The notes under the pieces were generated by a model, which saw nothing but the letters and a program-made list of their open reading frames with translations, was not told the origin of the DNA and ran no database searches. From Candidatus Atribacter hydrocarboniphilus (GTDB taxonomy: Bacteria; Atribacterota; Atribacteria; Atribacterales; Atribacteraceae), in NCBI GenBank assembly GCA_003542295.1, contig DPKX01000108.1, positions 1 to 5,482 on the forward strand: a stretch of 5,482 nucleotides of DNA, in the 5' to 3' direction. Below are positions 4,302-5,482 of the stretch, in pieces; the first letter of the stretch is position 1; each line of letters opens with the position of its first letter. Made by a program: the position numbers and the translations under genes.

Positions 4302-5482
4302 TTATCTCTCGGTTTTATAAGTTTTTCGTATATCAAATTCCGCTCTTTTGCCGTCGTTCCATTGATTTATTGGACGCAGATAGCCAACAATTCTCGAATA
4401 TATCTCACACGAACTTTCGCATTTGCCACACAATGGAACCTCTCCAGAAATATATCCATGATTCGGACAAATGCTGAATGTCGGGGTTAGAGTGAAATAA
4501 GGCAATCGGTAGTTCTCGCAGATTTTTTTTACTAAACTTTTTACACTTGCGCCGTCTTCAATTCTTTCGCCGAGAAAAAAATGTAACACCGTGCCACCGG
4601 TGTATTTTGTTTGCAGATCATCTTGTAATTCCAGCGCCTCAAAAATGTCATCGGTAAAATTAACTGGCAAGTGCGTCGAATTGGTATAAAAAGGACTCTT
4701 TATATCTTTGCCTCTACCATTGGCAAAAATAGCATTTTCGCATTTTTTTTGATCAAGTAAAGCCAATCGGAATGAAGCCCCCTCCGCTGGAGTCGCTTCC
4801 AGGTTGTAATAATTTCCAGTTTCTGCTTGAAAGGAAACAAGCAACTTTCTCATAAATTCGAGAACTTCTTTTGCAAAATTTTTGCCTTCTGGTAAGGCAA
4901 TGGTTTTTCCGTACAAATTTTGCACCGCTTCATTCGCTCCAACAATGCCGATAGTAGAAAAATGATTTTTCCAATAACTACCATAGTGGGCCTTTATGTT
5001 TCTCAGATAAAATTCGGTATATGGATACAAATTGCCTTCTGTAAATTTTTCCAGCACTTTTCTTTTTATCTCTAGACTATCCTTTGCTATAATCATCAAT
5101 TCTTTAAGCTTACAAAGAAATTCTGTCTTGTTTTTAGCGCTGTATCCGATACGAGGCAAATTAATGGTTACCACTCCGATTGAACCGGTTAATGGATTTG
5201 CGCCGAACAAACCGCCGCCGCGTTTTTCCATTTGTCTGTTGTCAATTCTTAGACGGCAACACATCGAACGAGCGTCTTCTGGATTCATGTCAGAATTAAT
5301 AAAATTTGAGAAATACGGCAAACCGTATTTGCCAGTCACCTGCCATAATAATTCGCTAGAATCGCTATCCCAATCAAAATTTTTGGTAATATTGTAGGTC
5401 GGAATCGGAAATGTAAAAACGCGGCCGCTTGCATCCCCCTCTGCCATTACTTCCAAGAAAGCCCTATTGAAGGTATTCATCT
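4302..5482 (-). CDS. nrdD: Anaerobic ribonucleoside-triphosphate reductase, C-terminal part (gene cut by window edge)
   Basis: 393 codons' worth of sequence, open to the right edge. The Met codon at 5478-5480 is internal: the text there (NTFNRAFLEVMAEGDASGRVFTFPIPTYNIT) is the mid-protein core of NrdD, which is normally around 600-750 residues. Numbering from that Met: SMCCRL at 72-77 carries the probable radical-transfer cysteine(s). Near the C-terminus are metal-site cysteines C338 (ICPNHGY), C351 and C354 (CGKC), with C358 nearby. The glycyl radical site is G366 in RIVGYLRP, followed by the usual WNDGKRAEF. Role: reduces ribonucleoside triphosphates to deoxynucleotides using a glycyl radical; the enzyme is inactivated by oxygen. 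All C-terminal functional residues are present, so nothing suggests decay. The operon promoter lies outside the window. Confidence 0.95.
   Translation of the reverse strand, partial: MNTFNRAFLEVMAEGDASGRVFTFPIPTYNITKNFDWDSDSSELLWQVTGKYGLPYFSNFINSDMNPEDARSMCCRLRIDNRQMEKRGGGLFGANPLTGSIGVVTINLPRIGYSAKNKTEFLCKLKELMIIAKDSLEIKRKVLEKFTEGNLYPYTEFYLRNIKAHYGSYWKNHFSTIGIVGANEAVQNLYGKTIALPEGKNFAKEVLEFMRKLLVSFQAETGNYYNLEATPAEGASFRLALLDQKKCENAIFANGRGKDIKSPFYTNSTHLPVNFTDDIFEALELQDDLQTKYTGGTVLHFFLGERIEDGASVKSLVKKICENYRLPYFTLTPTFSICPNHGYISGEVPLCGKCESSCEIYSRIVGYLRPINQWNDGKRAEFDIRKTYKTER

Noticed and set aside
5478..5480. ATG as the true start of nrdD
   Set aside because: The sequence at this point is the middle of the NrdD catalytic domain. 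The N-terminal half is missing and the frame is open to the window edge, so the Met is internal.
1..5482. CRISPR array, tRNA or rRNA genes
   Set aside because: I saw no regularly spaced long repeats, cloverleaf-like segments or rRNA-like stretches. The only repeats are the short site clusters and the inverted repeats listed.

Overview
The window reads as bacterial DNA. There are canonical Shine-Dalgarno sites (AAGGAGGTG before one gene, TGAGGT before another), sigma70-like promoter elements, and tight operons with ATGA stop/start overlaps. A class III (oxygen-sensitive) ribonucleotide reductase with its activase indicates an organism that can grow without oxygen. I cannot name the species. 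Most of the window is AT-rich, but the parA-centred block on the left is visibly richer in G+C, which suggests that block is a transferred or plasmid-type module.

Left part (1-1404): a compact partition-type operon on the minus strand. It consists of a 56-residue ribbon-helix-helix (RHH) protein at 1174-1344, a Soj-like ParA ATPase at 416-1177, and a 119-residue basic protein with a predicted C-terminal RHH fold at 60-419. Both junctions are 4-bp ATGA overlaps. The start region carries four contiguous 7-bp units (1343-1370), three of them copies of one motif, next to a plausible promoter. Just past the last gene, three copies of GATAATAC(C) lie exactly 17 bp apart in alternating orientation (14-56). 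The simplest reading is a ParA plus two different small DNA-binding partners, one site cluster at each end of the operon. The proposed roles are autoregulation upstream and a centromere or other binding site downstream.

Middle (1405-2892): a possible small plus-strand membrane protein diverges from the par operon and runs tail to tail, with a 4-bp gap, into a 328-residue PIN-domain protein. Upstream of the PIN gene is a roughly 118-bp segment bounded by 15-bp inverted repeats, shaped like a MITE or IS remnant and containing no gene.

Right part (2893-5482): two small membrane proteins encoded 4 bp apart, similar enough to be diverged tandem copies, with a shared W-G-x-x-I-M-x-x-V-(E/D)-H core. 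Upstream of them lie nrdG and the 3' part of nrdD, whose 5' part lies beyond the right edge. Together NrdD and NrdG make deoxynucleotides anaerobically. Whether the membrane pair is functionally tied to them is unknown.
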